Shown here one piece after another: positions 63,250 through 64,000 of a DNA stretch of 64,000 nucleotides (positions within the stretch are counted from its first letter, which is position 1; each line of letters begins with the position of its first letter). The stretch covers positions 1-64,000 of the forward strand of contig CALMZO010000059.1 of NCBI GenBank assembly GCA_937870825.1. The letters are read 5' to 3'. A model generated the notes under the pieces. It ran no database searches and was not told where the DNA came from. It saw nothing but the letters and a program-made list of their open reading frames with translations. The position numbers and the translations under genes are program-made. The DNA comes from an uncultured Chloroflexota bacterium (GTDB taxonomy: Bacteria > Chloroflexota > Anaerolineae > UBA4142 > SHND01).

Positions 63250-63672
63250 ATGATTCGCAGACCGCTACGCATTACGCTTGTGTTTATTGGCGTCGTTCAA
63301 TTGGTGTTAGGAGTGATATTTGTGCTTGCTCCAACCCAGTTTAGCGCAATGGCAGGACTCGCAAAGGGTGCAACATGGGAGTATTGGATGTTCGGCATGT
63401 TTGGTGCACGCGCGCTGGGCTTTGCATATGGCATGTTCCTCGCCGCCCGTGATCCTGACCGGCATGTTCACTGGATTCAAGCGATGATCGGTGTGCAGGC
63501 AATTGACTGGCTTGTGACGATGTACTTTGTGCTGACCGGCACTGTTACCCTCGCGCAGGTCTCGACAGCCTCTTTCCTGCCGCTTATCTTTATCGCGATG
63601 CTCGTCATATTTTACCCGCGTCAGCAAGCAACTGCACAAACAGCTCCAGCTCAATCGCAGATGTCACGGTAA
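63250..63672 (+). CDS. Small integral membrane protein divergent from HxlR
   Basis: 140 residues with four hydrophobic segments (residues about 9-30, 43-62, 75-95 and 105-125), the last followed by a Gln/Ala-rich cytosolic tail. Segments FVLAPTQFSAMAGL and FGARALGFAYGMFLAARD recall DoxX/DUF4345-like proteins, which often sit beside HxlR or TetR regulators. The start has GGAGAGAAAAGA upstream. It is the likely target of the HxlR regulator. Confidence 0.75.
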   Translation: MIRRPLRITLVFIGVVQLVLGVIFVLAPTQFSAMAGLAKGATWEYWMFGMFGARALGFAYGMFLAARDPDRHVHWIQAMIGVQAIDWLVTMYFVLTGTVTLAQVSTASFLPLIFIAMLVIFYPRQQATAQTAPAQSQMSR

Positions 63673-63745
63673 GCGCATGATACGTTCAGGGTCAGCCGCT
63701 TTATTCGGCTGACCTTGCCTTCCCACCACAAGATTCGGTAAATTG

Positions 63746-63928
63746 ATGATTGCCTCAGGGCTTTTCGCGTGGCTCCAAGGAGCTGCTTTCTACCACGAGC
63801 TCCATCTGCAAGCCATTGTAATATTGCCGCGAGGCAATGGAGAAACCTGGCTGGATGTTGGTTGTGGTCCCGGCCTCGTGGCGCGGTTGGCGGCTGCCAG
63901 AGGATTAGGACTTGGGATGCGTGCCTGA
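63746..63928 (+). pseudogene. N-terminal fragment of a class I SAM-dependent methyltransferase
   Basis: About 60 residues: HELHLQAIVILPRGNGETWLDVGCGPGLVARLAA contains motif I (DVGCGPG). The frame then ends at RGLGLGMRA with TGA, and no continuation was found in the last 70 bases in any frame. It is most likely a truncated gene; the rest of the window shows no gene. Confidence 0.55.
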
Positions 63929-64000
63929 GTCATGTAAAAGAGTAGCCGGTCGGAACGAGCAGGCGGTCGTCAATTGCGCCAACCAAGTCCCCATGTTCGG

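Overview
The window looks like chromosomal DNA of a Chloroflexota bacterium, probably Anaerolineae-like, from a draft or metagenome assembly. This is inferred from the moderately GC-rich, 'gcgcg'-rich coding sequence, the many-GAF signalling protein, the tungsten-type aldehyde:ferredoxin oxidoreductase, the ABA4-like and DUF92 membrane proteins, and a high load of palindromic intergenic repeats. No rRNA or tRNA genes and no CRISPR-Cas locus were seen. Genes fill most of the sequence; the remaining gaps carry hairpins, promoters, terminators and small inverted-repeat elements.

Layout. 1-130: edge of a probable IS630-type element. 0.25-5.8 kb (+): RseP-like site-2 protease, serine hydrolase, zinc-ribbon membrane protein, sarcosine-oxidase-like flavoenzyme, then a structured hairpin. 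6-10.3 kb: thioredoxin-like lipoprotein (-), a PhoB-type two-component pair, a nucleotidyltransferase and an EEP-family hydrolase. 10.35-12.2 kb: two tandem 105-bp MITE-like repeats, a hotdog thioesterase, a TetR regulator with two matching operators, and a second MITE. 12.3-17.5 kb: phosphoribosyltransferase invaded by a 42-bp repeat, small membrane protein, ThpR, and a class A penicillin-binding protein. 17.6-28.3 kb: cupredoxin facing a signalling operon (2,679-residue hybrid kinase with 12 GAF domains, a CheY-like regulator, a REC-adenylate cyclase). 28.5-31.4 kb: IlvE, two membrane proteins, SCP2 protein. 31.4-32.24 kb: a DUF559 endonuclease-like gene bounded by 30-bp inverted repeats. 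32.2-43.8 kb (+): AOR, M20 peptidase, beta-CASP nuclease, SH3 protein, DedA, LysA, a peptide-type binding lipoprotein and a GH36 enzyme. 43.8-62.7 kb (-): PhnD-like protein, BCP peroxiredoxin, ABA4/DUF2269 membrane proteins under a MerR-type promoter, MerR regulator, lipoprotein, exonuclease, M20 amidohydrolase, GNAT, IDH, LipB, a probable selenocysteine AhpE-type peroxiredoxin, FolB, an interrupted amidohydrolase, AMP nucleosidase-like protein, a small phosphatase, a frameshifted monooxygenase, APH kinase, MEMO-like protein, a second flavoenzyme and DapB. 62.8-64 kb: divergent HxlR and small membrane protein, then a methyltransferase fragment.

Pathways. LysA and DapB belong to diaminopimelate/lysine synthesis, IlvE to branched-chain amino acids, LipB to lipoylation, FolB to folate and IDH to the TCA cycle. 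The folB-prx-lipB-icd run is collinear; prx and lipB overlap as GTGA. The 28.3-18.1 kb operon should integrate many cytosolic signals and pass them to a response regulator and a cyclic-nucleotide output.

Most notable: (i) an in-frame TGA exactly at the peroxidatic Cys codon of the AhpE-like peroxiredoxin; (ii) the DUF559 gene inside a TIR-bounded unit; (iii) repeat hairpins that have entered reading frames (kinase ATPase domain, phosphoribosyltransferase N-terminus, LipB C-terminus). A TAG in the amidohydrolase and a frameshift in the monooxygenase lie within a few kb of the TGA, so base-level errors in that stretch must be excluded.
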